This document shows, one piece after another, positions 25,554 to 33,262 of a DNA stretch of 64,000 bases. The notes under the pieces were generated by a model, which saw only the letters and a list, made by a program, of their open reading frames with translations, ran no database searches and was not told the DNA's origin. Every line of letters starts with the position of its first letter. Positions within the stretch are counted from its first letter, which is position 1. The translations under genes were made by a program, and so were the position numbers. This DNA comes from Paenibacillus plantarum (GTDB lineage Bacteria; Bacillota; Bacilli; Paenibacillales; NBRC-103111), in contig NZ_WHNY01000082.1 in assembly GCF_013141695.1 (NCBI RefSeq), positions 62,001-126,000 on the forward strand, written 5' to 3'.

Positions 25554-25688
25554 TTAGCACCAACCTCTCTCAGGCCAATCAGCTCCATATATCGTTGGAA
25601 AAAGGGCTAGCATAATAACGCCGCTATAAAATACTTTTATCCCCGCAGCTACTGCTTTTTTTCTGAAATTAGTTTCAATTTCCTTCAT
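25554..25688 (-). CDS. 44-residue peptide with C-terminal Cys, unknown
   Basis: The frame reads MKEIETNFRKKAVAAGIKVF, then a hydrophobic stretch (SGVIMLALFPTIYG), and ends ADWPERGWC. AAAGG lies twelve bases before the ATG. A basic N-terminal segment, hydrophobic core and a short Trp/Cys-containing tail is a layout seen in secreted signalling peptides, but no export or processing gene is adjacent, so this is only suggestive. A perfect hairpin GTGCTAA/TTAGCAC (25543-25560) spans the stop codon. Confidence 0.4.
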   Translation of the reverse strand: MKEIETNFRKKAVAAGIKVFYSGVIMLALFPTIYGADWPERGWC

Positions 25689-25831
25689 ATGTATCCCAAC
25701 CTTTCGTTATATATTTGTAAATTTTACCAAATAAACACTTCCATCCATATAGTACTAAAGAAGCAATTATTTCTTCACAATACTCATGTTCGCTTCATAG
25801 CTGCCTAACTTCACCTGATATCTACGAATGC

Positions 25832-25872
25832 AAAGAGACTACCGAAGCGTCGGCTTCAGTAGTCTCTTTTTA
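25832..25872. terminator. Strong bidirectional terminator
   Basis: A 17-bp inverted repeat with one mismatch (25832-25848 with 25853-25869) is followed by a T-run on the plus strand and preceded by a shorter A-run. It lies downstream of the 30-residue minus-strand ORF. Confidence 0.8.
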
Positions 25873-25898
25873 TGACAATAGACAAATCTTTCCGGGAT

Positions 25899-25991
25899 TC
25901 ATCTTCCTTTTAGTGCATAGTAAATTGGAAATGATATGGCAGTTGCAATACTCAAACAAACAAATGAACTTGGGATTACTATTCTTTTCAT
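25899..25991 (-). CDS. 30-residue hydrophobic peptide, unknown
   Basis: The frame reads MKRIVIPSSFVCLSIATAIS then FPIYYALKGR, one hydrophobic helix flanked by basic residues. TAGGAG lies nine bases before the ATG and a strong terminator follows 27 bp beyond the stop, so it has the frame of a real gene. It could be a small membrane peptide; no family is recognised. Confidence 0.4.
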   Translation of the reverse strand: MKRIVIPSSFVCLSIATAISFPIYYALKGR

Positions 25992-26180
25992 TTTAATGGC
26001 TCCTAACTAATTTCATATTCATTTCGTTATGTATATTCTGTTAAACCTTATTATGCATGATGATGTACATGTCTATTCCTCTATGCTTTGAAATGCTGAA
26101 TAATAATCTAATTAAATACCAACTGGATTAATGGGATTAATTCGATAATGATTGCACAAATTAATGCAAGAGGTGATAAC

Positions 26181-26219
26181 GTGCATTTCTTATGGCTAGG
26201 TTTAGGCACTGGATTTTGA
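26181..26219 (+). CDS. 12-codon leader peptide overlapping the MFS start
   Basis: GTG 26181 lies four bases after AAGAGGTGA and opens a 12-residue frame (MHFLWLGLGTGF) that ends at TGA 26217-26219, overlapping the first nine codons of the exporter in another frame. The only good ribosome binding site serves this leader rather than the exporter ATG, so translation of the exporter may depend on it. Confidence 0.45.
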   Translation: MHFLWLGLGTGF

Positions 26220-27445
26220 AAACAAATAAATGGAGCCTGATTTCAATTGCGTCCATTCCCTTAATTATGACGTTGGGAAATTCTATGCTTATTCCTGTAT
26301 TACCATCCATTCGCAACAAATTACAAATAACTTCATTCCAAGTGAGCTTATTAATTACGATTTACTCTGCAGTGGCAATCCTCCTTATACCGATTGCTGG
26401 GTATTTGTCGGATCGCTTCGGCAGGAAGATCATCATAATCCCCAGTTTACTCATAACTGGCATTGGTGGTTTGATTTCTGGTTTAGGCGCATGGTGGCTG
26501 GAACATCCTTATGTAGTCATTATGCTGGGACGAGCGTTACAAGGAGTAGGCGCGGCGGGAGCTTTCCCCATTGTGCTGCCGCTTGTCGGTGACATGTACC
26601 AAAACGAAAGTGAAGTCAGTAAAAGCCTGGGGATTGTAGAAACGGCCAACACGCTAGGCAAAGTTCTGAGTCCTATTCTAGGATCGGTGTTGGCTTTCGT
26701 GGTGTGGTTTCTCCCCTTTCTCACCATCCCTGTGTTGTGTGTGGTATCTACACTATTAGTTGCCTTTCTTGTTAAATCCCCTAAGAAAAAAGATAAGAAA
26801 GGAGAGAAAGTTACATTTAGTAATTTTCTGCAAAACCTTAAGCAAATATTTTCGAAGAATGGTCGTTGGTTATCTGCAATTTTTGCCATTGGTTGTATCT
26901 GTATGTTTGTCATTTTTGGGACATTGTTTTATTTATCAGACACACTTGAAGACAAATATCAGATTAAAGGCATATGGAAAGGCTGTGTGATTGCCATCCC
27001 TTCGGCAGCGCTATGTCTTGCGTCGTTCCTAACTGGCAAAAAAATTGGTGAAAACAAGAAATTAATGAAATGGATTACTTTTAGTGGCGTAGCCATTGTG
27101 ACTGCAGCACTTGTTATTTCTGGCTTAGTACAATCTCTATACGGGTTGATTATTTTAGTTAGTATTGCCGGCATTGGCATTGGTGTTACACTTCCCTGCT
27201 TAGATGCCCTGATAACGGAAGGTATTGATAAAGCAGAACGAGGCACAATAACTTCCATCTATAGCTCAATGAGATTCATTGGCGTTGCTGTAGGCCCTCC
27301 ACTGGCTTCAGTCCTTATGAAGATATCATCACAACTTATGTTTTACAGCATCTCGGGAACTTGTGTTGTTGCTGCGCTTCTTGCTTTATTCGCTATTAAG
27401 CCTAGTAATGGAGACAACATCAAGGTGAAAAATAAGCGAGCATAA
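26192..27445 (+). CDS. MFS exporter (DHA1 type)
   Basis: The 417-residue protein has twelve predicted helices and DHA1 signatures: LGNSMLIPVLPSIRNKLQIT, GYLSDRFGRKIIIIPSLLIT (motif A), LGRALQGVGAAG, and LGKVLSPILGSVLA (motif C, drug exporters). It resembles, from memory, the YmfD group of siderophore or drug exporters of Bacillus, but the substrate cannot be deduced. ATG 26192 is the only in-frame start, because TAA lies five codons before it, and its spacing to AAGAGGTGA is long (15 bases), which points to coupling with the leader peptide. Confidence 0.85.
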   Translation: MARFRHWILKTNKWSLISIASIPLIMTLGNSMLIPVLPSIRNKLQITSFQVSLLITIYSAVAILLIPIAGYLSDRFGRKIIIIPSLLITGIGGLISGLGAWWLEHPYVVIMLGRALQGVGAAGAFPIVLPLVGDMYQNESEVSKSLGIVETANTLGKVLSPILGSVLAFVVWFLPFLTIPVLCVVSTLLVAFLVKSPKKKDKKGEKVTFSNFLQNLKQIFSKNGRWLSAIFAIGCICMFVIFGTLFYLSDTLEDKYQIKGIWKGCVIAIPSAALCLASFLTGKKIGENKKLMKWITFSGVAIVTAALVISGLVQSLYGLIILVSIAGIGIGVTLPCLDALITEGIDKAERGTITSIYSSMRFIGVAVGPPLASVLMKISSQLMFYSISGTCVVAALLALFAIKPSNGDNIKVKNKRA

Positions 27446-27446
27446 A

Positions 27447-27475
27447 AAATAAGCCCAGCAGATGGGCTTTATTTT
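27447..27475 (+). terminator. Rho-independent terminator
   Basis: AAATAAGCCCA pairs with TGGGCTTTATTT around a 5-base loop; it ends the MFS gene and, read from the other strand, the convergent methionyl-tRNA synthetase gene. Confidence 0.8.
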
Positions 27476-27489
27476 ACATGTGTTTTCAA

Positions 27490-29115
27490 TCAAATGTGCT
27501 TAAGTCGTTGTACCTCCTCTTCAATTTGGCTTACATCAATCCTTTGGAACAATACTTCAACTTGGTTTAGCTCTCTTCCAGAGGGACACTCAACATATGC
27601 CCAAGTGGGATCAGATAAGCCTAGAAAATCCCAAATCTTTCTGCAGGAGAAAGGTAGGAATGGCTCCAAAAGGTTCGACAAATTCGCAATGATTTGAACA
27701 CATGTATGAAGAGTATGACTACATGCGTCCACATTTTCTTTGATCTGGTTCCACGGTTTTTGATCATCAACATATTTATTACAGCTACGAATGAACGCAA
27801 ATACGGTATCCAATGATTCTTTTAGCTTACCATTCTCAATAAGTGCTCCACATCGCGTATACAGGTCTTCAAGTTGATCTTTCATGCTACTATCAATCAC
27901 ACCTAATGGGATTGTACCTTCATATAATTTTCCGATAAATACTAAGCTTCGATTCACAAAATTCCCAAACGCCCCCAGTAACTCTCCATTATGGCTATAA
28001 ATAAATTCTCTCCAAGAGAAATCCGTATCGCGATTTTCTGGGCCATTGGCAATAAGGAAATAGCGGATTGAATCCACCTCATACCTCTGTAAAAGATAAG
28101 GAACCCATACAGCCCAGTTTCGACTTGTTGAAAATTTCTTTCCTTCTAAAGTGAGAAATTCGCTAGAAATAATATGATCTGGCAGGTGTACATTTTTCAA
28201 ACCCAGCAGAATAGCTGGCCATATTAATGTATGGAAAGGGATATTATCCTTCCCATGAATATAGTAGGCTTTTACACCTTCCTTGGACCAGAACTTTTCC
28301 CAAGATTCCCCGCGCTGATTAGCCCACAGCTTACTGGCAGACAGATACCCGGTGACCGCCTCTACCCACACATAAATTTTTTTCCCATCAAATCCTTCCA
28401 AAGGCACATCTACCCCCCAATCCAAATCCCGAGTAGCAGCACGATCCTGCAGCCCTTCTCTTAAATAACGTTTGGAAAGTCCAATGGCGTTTTCCCTCCA
28501 ACCATCCGCTTGATCTACAAAGTTTTCTAGCTCAGTCTGGAATTTCGAAAGTGCCAAGAAGTAATGATCGGACAACCTTGACGATGGACTCCCCTTGCAT
28601 AACTTACACGAACGATTATGGAGTTCCAACGGATCCAATAATGCGGAGCAGGCATCACATTGATCACCTCTAGCTGCACTACCACATTGAGGACAGTTCC
28701 CTTCAACATAGCGGTCTGGCAGAAAACGAACGCAATTATCACAGTACGTTTGTTCAACTGCTTTTTTATACAGAACACCATTATCTAGCAGTTGATTAAA
28801 AACCTGTTGCACAACTTCGTGGTGAAATGGATGATCTGTTCGGGTATAAAGGTCGTAGGAAAACCCCATTTGATGGAAACAATCCTCAAACTCATTATGA
28901 TATCTGTCGGTAATTACTTTAGGGGAAACCCCTTCTTTGTTAGCTTGAATTGAAATAGGTGTTCCATGACAATCACTTCCTGATACATAAAGTACCTCTT
29001 CTCCTTTTAGCCGAAAATACCGCGCAATCACGTCACCTGGAAGTAAACTCGCTACCCGTCCTAAATGAAGCGATCCGTTAGCGTAAGGCCATGCTCCTCC
29101 AATAAATATGCTCAT
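27490..29115 (-). CDS. metG: Methionyl-tRNA synthetase, KFSTSR type
   Basis: The 541-residue enzyme charges tRNA-Met. The HIGH-type motif is HLGR in ANGSLHLGRVASLL (residue about 17) and the KMSKS-type motif is KFSTSR (in GKKFSTSRNWA, near 325). The inserted zinc domain has four C-x2-C pairs (CDNC, CPQC, CDAC, CKLC, residues about 123-180), a double knuckle. The anticodon-binding helices follow, and there is no C-terminal tRNA-binding (EMAP-like) domain, which explains the short length compared with the roughly 650 residues usual in Bacillus. This combination suggests a second, divergent copy next to a standard one elsewhere. A Met-specific T-box precedes it. Confidence 0.92.
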   Translation of the reverse strand: MSIFIGGAWPYANGSLHLGRVASLLPGDVIARYFRLKGEEVLYVSGSDCHGTPISIQANKEGVSPKVITDRYHNEFEDCFHQMGFSYDLYTRTDHPFHHEVVQQVFNQLLDNGVLYKKAVEQTYCDNCVRFLPDRYVEGNCPQCGSAARGDQCDACSALLDPLELHNRSCKLCKGSPSSRLSDHYFLALSKFQTELENFVDQADGWRENAIGLSKRYLREGLQDRAATRDLDWGVDVPLEGFDGKKIYVWVEAVTGYLSASKLWANQRGESWEKFWSKEGVKAYYIHGKDNIPFHTLIWPAILLGLKNVHLPDHIISSEFLTLEGKKFSTSRNWAVWVPYLLQRYEVDSIRYFLIANGPENRDTDFSWREFIYSHNGELLGAFGNFVNRSLVFIGKLYEGTIPLGVIDSSMKDQLEDLYTRCGALIENGKLKESLDTVFAFIRSCNKYVDDQKPWNQIKENVDACSHTLHTCVQIIANLSNLLEPFLPFSCRKIWDFLGLSDPTWAYVECPSGRELNQVEVLFQRIDVSQIEEEVQRLKHI

Positions 29116-29150
29116 GATCCATTTCCTCCTAATTTTAAATTTGTGAAAAC

Positions 29151-29451
29151 AAAAAAAGCCCTCGTCCTCAAAAAGGACGAAAGCTGTTGCTTACGTGTTA
29201 CCACCTAAATTTACCGATCCCTCACGGTAACCGGCCTCAACAAGTACGTCACCACATGAGGTGATTATACCCTGGCACGTTAACGGGTGCGCCCGGTGCA
29301 GCCTACTTCCTCGCTGGAGGGTTCGATGCACAGCTCTGAGACCATGTTCGTCAGACGTTTCTTTACTCCTTTTCACCTACCGGAGCTCTCTGTTAAAAGA
29401 ACGGGGTCCAACTACTCTTTCTCGTCGTTGCCTTTATTCATATTCCTTATA
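29151..29451 (-). promoter_or_regulatory. T-box leader, Met specifier (AUG)
   Basis: Read on the minus strand, the leader starts with ACGACGAGAAAGAGTAG (stem I base), has GAACATGG followed by TCTCAGAGCTG where the specifier loop ends (AUG at 29345-29343), the T-box sequence TTAGGTGGTAACACG (about 29207-29193), and a terminator (GTCCT/AGGAC stem with T7, 29151-29185). Uncharged tRNA-Met should stabilise the antiterminator and allow synthesis of the downstream synthetase. Confidence 0.9.
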
Positions 29452-29457
29452 TAGCCA

Positions 29458-29485
29458 ATTATAAATGTGTATTTTCAGAAATCAA
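29458..29485 (-). promoter_or_regulatory. Promoter of the T-box/metG transcript
   Basis: TTGATT (complement of 29480-29485), a 16-base spacer and TATAAT (complement of 29458-29463) lie just upstream of the T-box start. Confidence 0.7.
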
Positions 29486-29510
29486 ACTAATTTTCAATTA
29501 TAATAATAAA

Positions 29511-30110
29511 CTATTTGAACCAGCCCTTCTCTTTGAAACGCATAATAGCCTCAATTCGGTTACTGACATTGAGCTTATCGAGAATAACGGAAATGTAGTT
29601 GCGAACAGTACCTCTTGTAATATACATGTGATCAGCGATTTCCTTCGTGTTTTTACCGTCGGCGATCAGGTTCAAGACTTCCTTTTCCCGCTCGGTCAAA
29701 GGGTTTTCTTCATGATAAGTCTCATCTACTAGCTCTGAGGCATAAATTCGTCTGCCTGCCATCACACTCCGAATCGAGGTAGCGAGTTCCTCGCTTGGGC
29801 TATCTTTCAGCAAATAACCGTTGGCTCCTGCCTTGACGGCCCTCTCAAAATACCCGTAACGAGCAAACGTAGTCAAAATAATGACTTTGCAACCCAGTCC
29901 CTTTAGTTCTTCCGCCGCATCTAAACCGTTCATGATGGGCATCTCGATATCCATGACACAAATATCTGGCTTATGCAGTTTAACCAGTTTGACAGCATCC
30001 TCGCCATTGCTCGCTTTACCTACGACCTGCATATCCTCTTCCAAATCAAGTAAGGAAGCAAGTGCGCCAAGCAGCATCCGCTGGTCCTCGGCAATCACAA
30101 TTCGGATCAT
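29511..30110 (-). CDS. desR: DesR-type response regulator
   Basis: The 199-residue protein has a receiver domain (phospho-acceptor Asp in ICVMDIEMPIMNG near residue 54; conserved Thr in VIILTTF and Lys in LLKDSP) and a LuxR/NarL helix-turn-helix (NPLTEREKEVLNLIADGKNT and onward, residues about 135-195). In Bacillus, DesR activates the desaturase gene in the cold. Its ATG overlaps the desK stop as ATGA, so the two are translationally coupled, and a DesR-type palindrome lies upstream of des. Confidence 0.93.
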   Translation of the reverse strand: MIRIVIAEDQRMLLGALASLLDLEEDMQVVGKASNGEDAVKLVKLHKPDICVMDIEMPIMNGLDAAEELKGLGCKVIILTTFARYGYFERAVKAGANGYLLKDSPSEELATSIRSVMAGRRIYASELVDETYHEENPLTEREKEVLNLIADGKNTKEIADHMYITRGTVRNYISVILDKLNVSNRIEAIMRFKEKGWFK

Positions 30111-31243
30111 ATCCGCACCTCCCTTTCTGGTGGTATGATAGCATTCGGAACTTTTATGACAATCATGGTTCCTTTGTCAGAGACAATTTCCATACAACCG
30201 TTAACAAACTCAAGTCGCTCTTTCATGCCCCGTAAGCCATTTCCAAGTAAAACAAGACACTCTTTCGTCATGCCGATGCCATTGTCCCCGACCTTAATAA
30301 CAAGATCGCTTGGTGATGGTTCAATAGAGATTGAACATGAAGTAGCACTGCTATGCTTGATTATATTCGTAACCGATTCCTTCAAACACATACTCAACAC
30401 GTTTTCATTGATCAAAGACGTGTTGGTTAACTTCGGATCTCCCTCTACAATAAGGTCAATCTCTGCAGCCTTCAGTATCTGTTTGATTCGAAACATCTCT
30501 TCCACTAGTCTTGTACCACGCATTTGCGTTACGATTTCTCGAACTTCCTTTAACGCAATTCGAGCCGTCTGACGAACATCATTGATTTCGATTTGTGCTT
30601 GCGCTGGATTTTTGCTAATTAATTTCCCAGCCAAATCACTCTTTAAACCAATTAATGAGAGCTTCTGACCTAGTGTATCGTGTAAGTCGCGGGCGATTCT
30701 TTGGCGTTCTTCTAACTTTACCAACTCGGAAATTCGCTTATTGGCATCCTCTAGCTGTCCCTGCAGTTGTTCACTCCTATTTCGGTTGAACGTCGTGACA
30801 GGAATGAGGATAACGGCAATTACACAAATAATGATAAAGGGCAATTGGGTAAAATACACAGGATTTTGGGATACCAATCCATAGTTAACCGTTGCAATCG
30901 TGGTAACTAGATGTATGCAGTACAACGTAATAAATCCTGCTCGACTTTTCATGGTACCAATAAAAAATGCTAAAAACAGTGAGAAGTACACATAGCTGAA
31001 GGCGATGCCCATGATAATCGAAATAATAATTTGTACACTAGTCCAAAAGTACACAATCCATCCTTTCGATACGAAGGACAGCACGTAGCAACTAAAGAAA
31101 ACCATGATCATGATCGTGCCTAACACAATGTGGTAAGTGGTAGAAGAACGAAATATAAAATAAAAAGGAAGGATATAAAAGACAACCCACACATACGGAC
31201 TAATGCCGGTGTTTTTGTGAAAAATTTGATACCACTTTTGCAT
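30107..31243 (-). CDS. desK: DesK-type membrane thermosensor histidine kinase
   Basis: The 378-residue protein has four to five closely packed membrane helices in residues 15-150, a linker coiled coil (NRNRSEQLQGQLEDANKRIS) and the HisKA_3 phospho-acceptor ERQRIARDLHDTLGQ (His near 192), followed by the ATPase domain (GDNGIGMT; GNGLRGMKERLEF). In Bacillus, DesK senses membrane thickening in the cold through its helices and phosphorylates DesR. The gene lies 69 bp after des and is coupled to desR. Confidence 0.93.
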   Translation of the reverse strand: MQKWYQIFHKNTGISPYVWVVFYILPFYFIFRSSTTYHIVLGTIMIMVFFSCYVLSFVSKGWIVYFWTSVQIIISIIMGIAFSYVYFSLFLAFFIGTMKSRAGFITLYCIHLVTTIATVNYGLVSQNPVYFTQLPFIIICVIAVILIPVTTFNRNRSEQLQGQLEDANKRISELVKLEERQRIARDLHDTLGQKLSLIGLKSDLAGKLISKNPAQAQIEINDVRQTARIALKEVREIVTQMRGTRLVEEMFRIKQILKAAEIDLIVEGDPKLTNTSLINENVLSMCLKESVTNIIKHSSATSCSISIEPSPSDLVIKVGDNGIGMTKECLVLLGNGLRGMKERLEFVNGCMEIVSDKGTMIVIKVPNAIIPPEREVRI

Positions 31244-31312
31244 AGTCCGTTTAGCCTCTTTTTCTCCAACATAGTTTTACTAATATTTTAACATAAACAT
31301 GGAACGATGTAT

Positions 31313-32383
31313 TTATTGCCCTTGAAAGGTTGATTTACGCACTTTTACGTTTATTTTGTTAGTCAAAGGATCATGCTCATTTTCCTTAAGGTTTACCTGT
31401 TTTTTATTTTTATAACCGACAAACGTTTTGTTACGCTCATCCCATAGTTTAAAGCTTAGCGACTTCAAACTGGTGCCGATTGTAATGGTCGTTGCTTTCT
31501 GAAGTGGAGGCGTTGCATTATGCGCTTTTTCCAAATTATAATTGGGCACTTTCGGACTCAAATGATGGACATGATGAAACCCAATATTTCCAGTAATCCA
31601 TTGCAGAAGCTTCGGCAGCTTATAATAGGAACTTCCTTCAACCGCGGCTTTCACATAGCTCCACTCATCTTCTTTCTCGAAGTAGGAGTCTTCAAACTGA
31701 TGTTGCACATAAAACAGCCAAATTCCCATTAAGCCCGCTACGAACATGATTGGAGCTTGAATCAGAACAAACGACTGCCATCCAATTATCCAGATAAGCA
31801 TGCCATATAAAGCAAGAATGGAAACATTCGTCATATACGTACTGATTCTTTCCTTACGTCTAGCACCTTTCGTGTTAAAACGGTTCGTAACTAGGAACAA
31901 TAAGATGGGACCAAGTCCGAACATAATGAATGGGTTCCGATATAACCGATAGGCAATTCGGACCCATACGGAAGATGCCGCATATTCGTCGACGGTAAGC
32001 ACCCACATATCACCTACTCCGCGTTTCTCGAGGTTGCTGCTCGTTGCATGATGAATAGAATGACTATTCTTCCACTGCTGATAGGGAAAGAGTGTAAGGA
32101 TACCTGTAATCGTACCGACAATTTCGTTAGCTCTACGGCTCTTGAAGAACGATTGATGACAACAATCATGGAAAATGATAAAAGTTCGTATCACAAATCC
32201 GGATGCGATGAACGTAATCGGTAATGTGATCCAATAGTATATAGATAGGCTTAGATACGCAGCTACCCATAGTACGATTAAAGGTCCTAAGGTATTAATG
32301 AGCTGCTTGATACTAGCCTTCGTATTTGAGTTTTCATAAGGGGCAACCTGTTTTTTTAAGTTAGTAAGTGTGGATTGTGTCAT
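31313..32383 (-). CDS. des: Membrane acyl-lipid desaturase (Des)
   Basis: The 356-residue membrane enzyme introduces double bonds into phospholipid acyl chains to keep the membrane fluid in the cold. The three histidine boxes that hold the di-iron centre are present: HDCCH (near residue 72), HSIHH (near 108) and HHVHH in GFHHVHHLSP (near 275). Four to six hydrophobic segments fit the family. It heads the des-desK-desR operon and has a DesR-type palindrome and a promoter with a poor -35, as expected for an activated gene. Confidence 0.95.
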   Translation of the reverse strand: MTQSTLTNLKKQVAPYENSNTKASIKQLINTLGPLIVLWVAAYLSLSIYYWITLPITFIASGFVIRTFIIFHDCCHQSFFKSRRANEIVGTITGILTLFPYQQWKNSHSIHHATSSNLEKRGVGDMWVLTVDEYAASSVWVRIAYRLYRNPFIMFGLGPILLFLVTNRFNTKGARRKERISTYMTNVSILALYGMLIWIIGWQSFVLIQAPIMFVAGLMGIWLFYVQHQFEDSYFEKEDEWSYVKAAVEGSSYYKLPKLLQWITGNIGFHHVHHLSPKVPNYNLEKAHNATPPLQKATTITIGTSLKSLSFKLWDERNKTFVGYKNKKQVNLKENEHDPLTNKINVKVRKSTFQGQ

Positions 32384-32451
32384 TGTATCGTTCCTCCTCT
32401 ATCTGGTGCGCAGGACTTGTTGGCGAATATCAGTAGTAGTATCCTATCTTC

Positions 32452-32518
32452 ATTATAGATATCGCTTTCAGTTCGTTGCAGTCATAAACATCATGTAGAC
32501 GGTATGACATATGTCATA
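32452..32518 (-). promoter_or_regulatory. des promoter with DesR-type palindrome
   Basis: TATGACATATGTCATA (32503-32518) is a perfect 16-bp palindrome about 60-73 bases upstream of the expected start point; GTCATAAACATCATG (32481-32495) looks like a degenerate second site nearer the promoter. The -10 is TATAAT (complement of 32452-32457) and the -35 position (TGCAAC) is poor. This matches the paired-site activation known for B. subtilis DesR. Confidence 0.8.
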
Positions 32519-32543
32519 TAGGAAAGAGAGAACCATGATTAAT

Positions 32544-32704
32544 TTGCTTATCACATTTTTGTGTGCTATGATTGGTCAATAAACGGCTTTGACATAAACT
32601 CACATATTGAAAAAGTGATCATTTGTGTAATGGTATCTTTTTTAATGTGTGATTTTTTTTGTTTGAAAAAAGCATGTTAATAACAATTTGGAGGTAATTA
32701 TATT
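32544..32704 (+). promoter_or_regulatory. Cold-shock gene promoter and long 5' leader
   Basis: TTGCTT (32544-32549), a 17-base spacer and TATGAT (32567-32572) form a plausible promoter. The start point near 32579 leaves a leader of about 125 bases before the cold-shock ATG, a length typical of cold-inducible csp mRNAs whose leader refolds in the cold. Confidence 0.5.
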
Positions 32705-32905
32705 ATGGAAACAGGAACAGTGAAATGGTTTAACGCAGAGAAAGGCTTTGGATTTATTGAAATGGAAGGCGGAAATGACGTATTCGTTCATTTCTCCGCA
32801 ATTCAAGGAGATGGGTTCAAGTCGTTAGACGAAGGACAACGCGTAGAATTTAACGTAGCTCAAGGCAACCGCGGTCCTCAAGCTGAAAATGTTGTAAAAC
32901 TGTAA
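32705..32905 (+). CDS. csp: Cold-shock protein, CspA family
   Basis: The 66-residue protein is a single cold-shock domain with both RNA-binding motifs, KGFGFIE (RNP1) and VFVHF (RNP2). It should act as an RNA chaperone that melts mRNA structure. GGAGG precedes the ATG. It is divergent from the desaturase operon and is followed by a hairpin and the YdjO gene. Confidence 0.97.
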   Translation: METGTVKWFNAEKGFGFIEMEGGNDVFVHFSAIQGDGFKSLDEGQRVEFNVAQGNRGPQAENVVKL

Positions 32906-32918
32906 TCAATCCACAGTG

Positions 32919-32954
32919 AACTGTCCTTAACAAGTGTTAAGGGCAGTTTTTTTT
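32919..32954 (+). terminator. Terminator or attenuator between csp and the YdjO gene
   Basis: AACTGTCCTTAAC (32919-32931) pairs with GTTAAGGGCAGTT (32935-32947) with one mismatch and is followed by eight T. Only 20 bp separate it from the YdjO gene, so some readthrough may express that gene. Confidence 0.85.
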
Positions 32955-32974
32955 CATATAAGGAGGAGAAAAAG

Positions 32975-33205
32975 ATGTATTTTCGAAAAAAATCAGAAGA
33001 GGATCTCATTCAGGAAAACACGAAAGTTTGGGCATGTAATACCGAAGGTTGTAAAGGGTGGATTAGGGACAATTTTTCATTTGAATACGTCCCAACTTGT
33101 CATCAATGTCTATCTCCCATGATTAGTAGCTTGAAAATGCTCCCAATTATTGCTAACTCCAATAAAAATATGAAGTCTCTTCATAAAGGCAGATTGATCT
33201 CCTGA
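32975..33205 (+). CDS. ydjO: YdjO-type cold-inducible zinc-ribbon protein
   Basis: The 76-residue protein shows the pattern of the YdjO family: FRKKSEEDLIQENTKVWACN at the start, then two Cys pairs spaced as in a zinc ribbon (CNTEGC and CHQC) with the conserved GWIRDNFSFE between. YdjO is described as cold-inducible in Bacillus, and the position after a csp gene and opposite des supports the same role here. The molecular function is unknown. Confidence 0.85.
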   Translation: MYFRKKSEEDLIQENTKVWACNTEGCKGWIRDNFSFEYVPTCHQCLSPMISSLKMLPIIANSNKNMKSLHKGRLIS

Positions 33206-33262
33206 TCCATTGGATCGGCATGGCAAAAAAAGAGAAGATCCAATTGGGCCTTCTCCCTCGCC

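Noticed and set aside
25767..25836. Minus-strand stretch reading RYQVKLGSYEANMSIVKK before a stop
   Set aside because: It reads like the end of a protein, but it is too short, lies downstream of a terminator and has no start, so I cannot support it as a feature.
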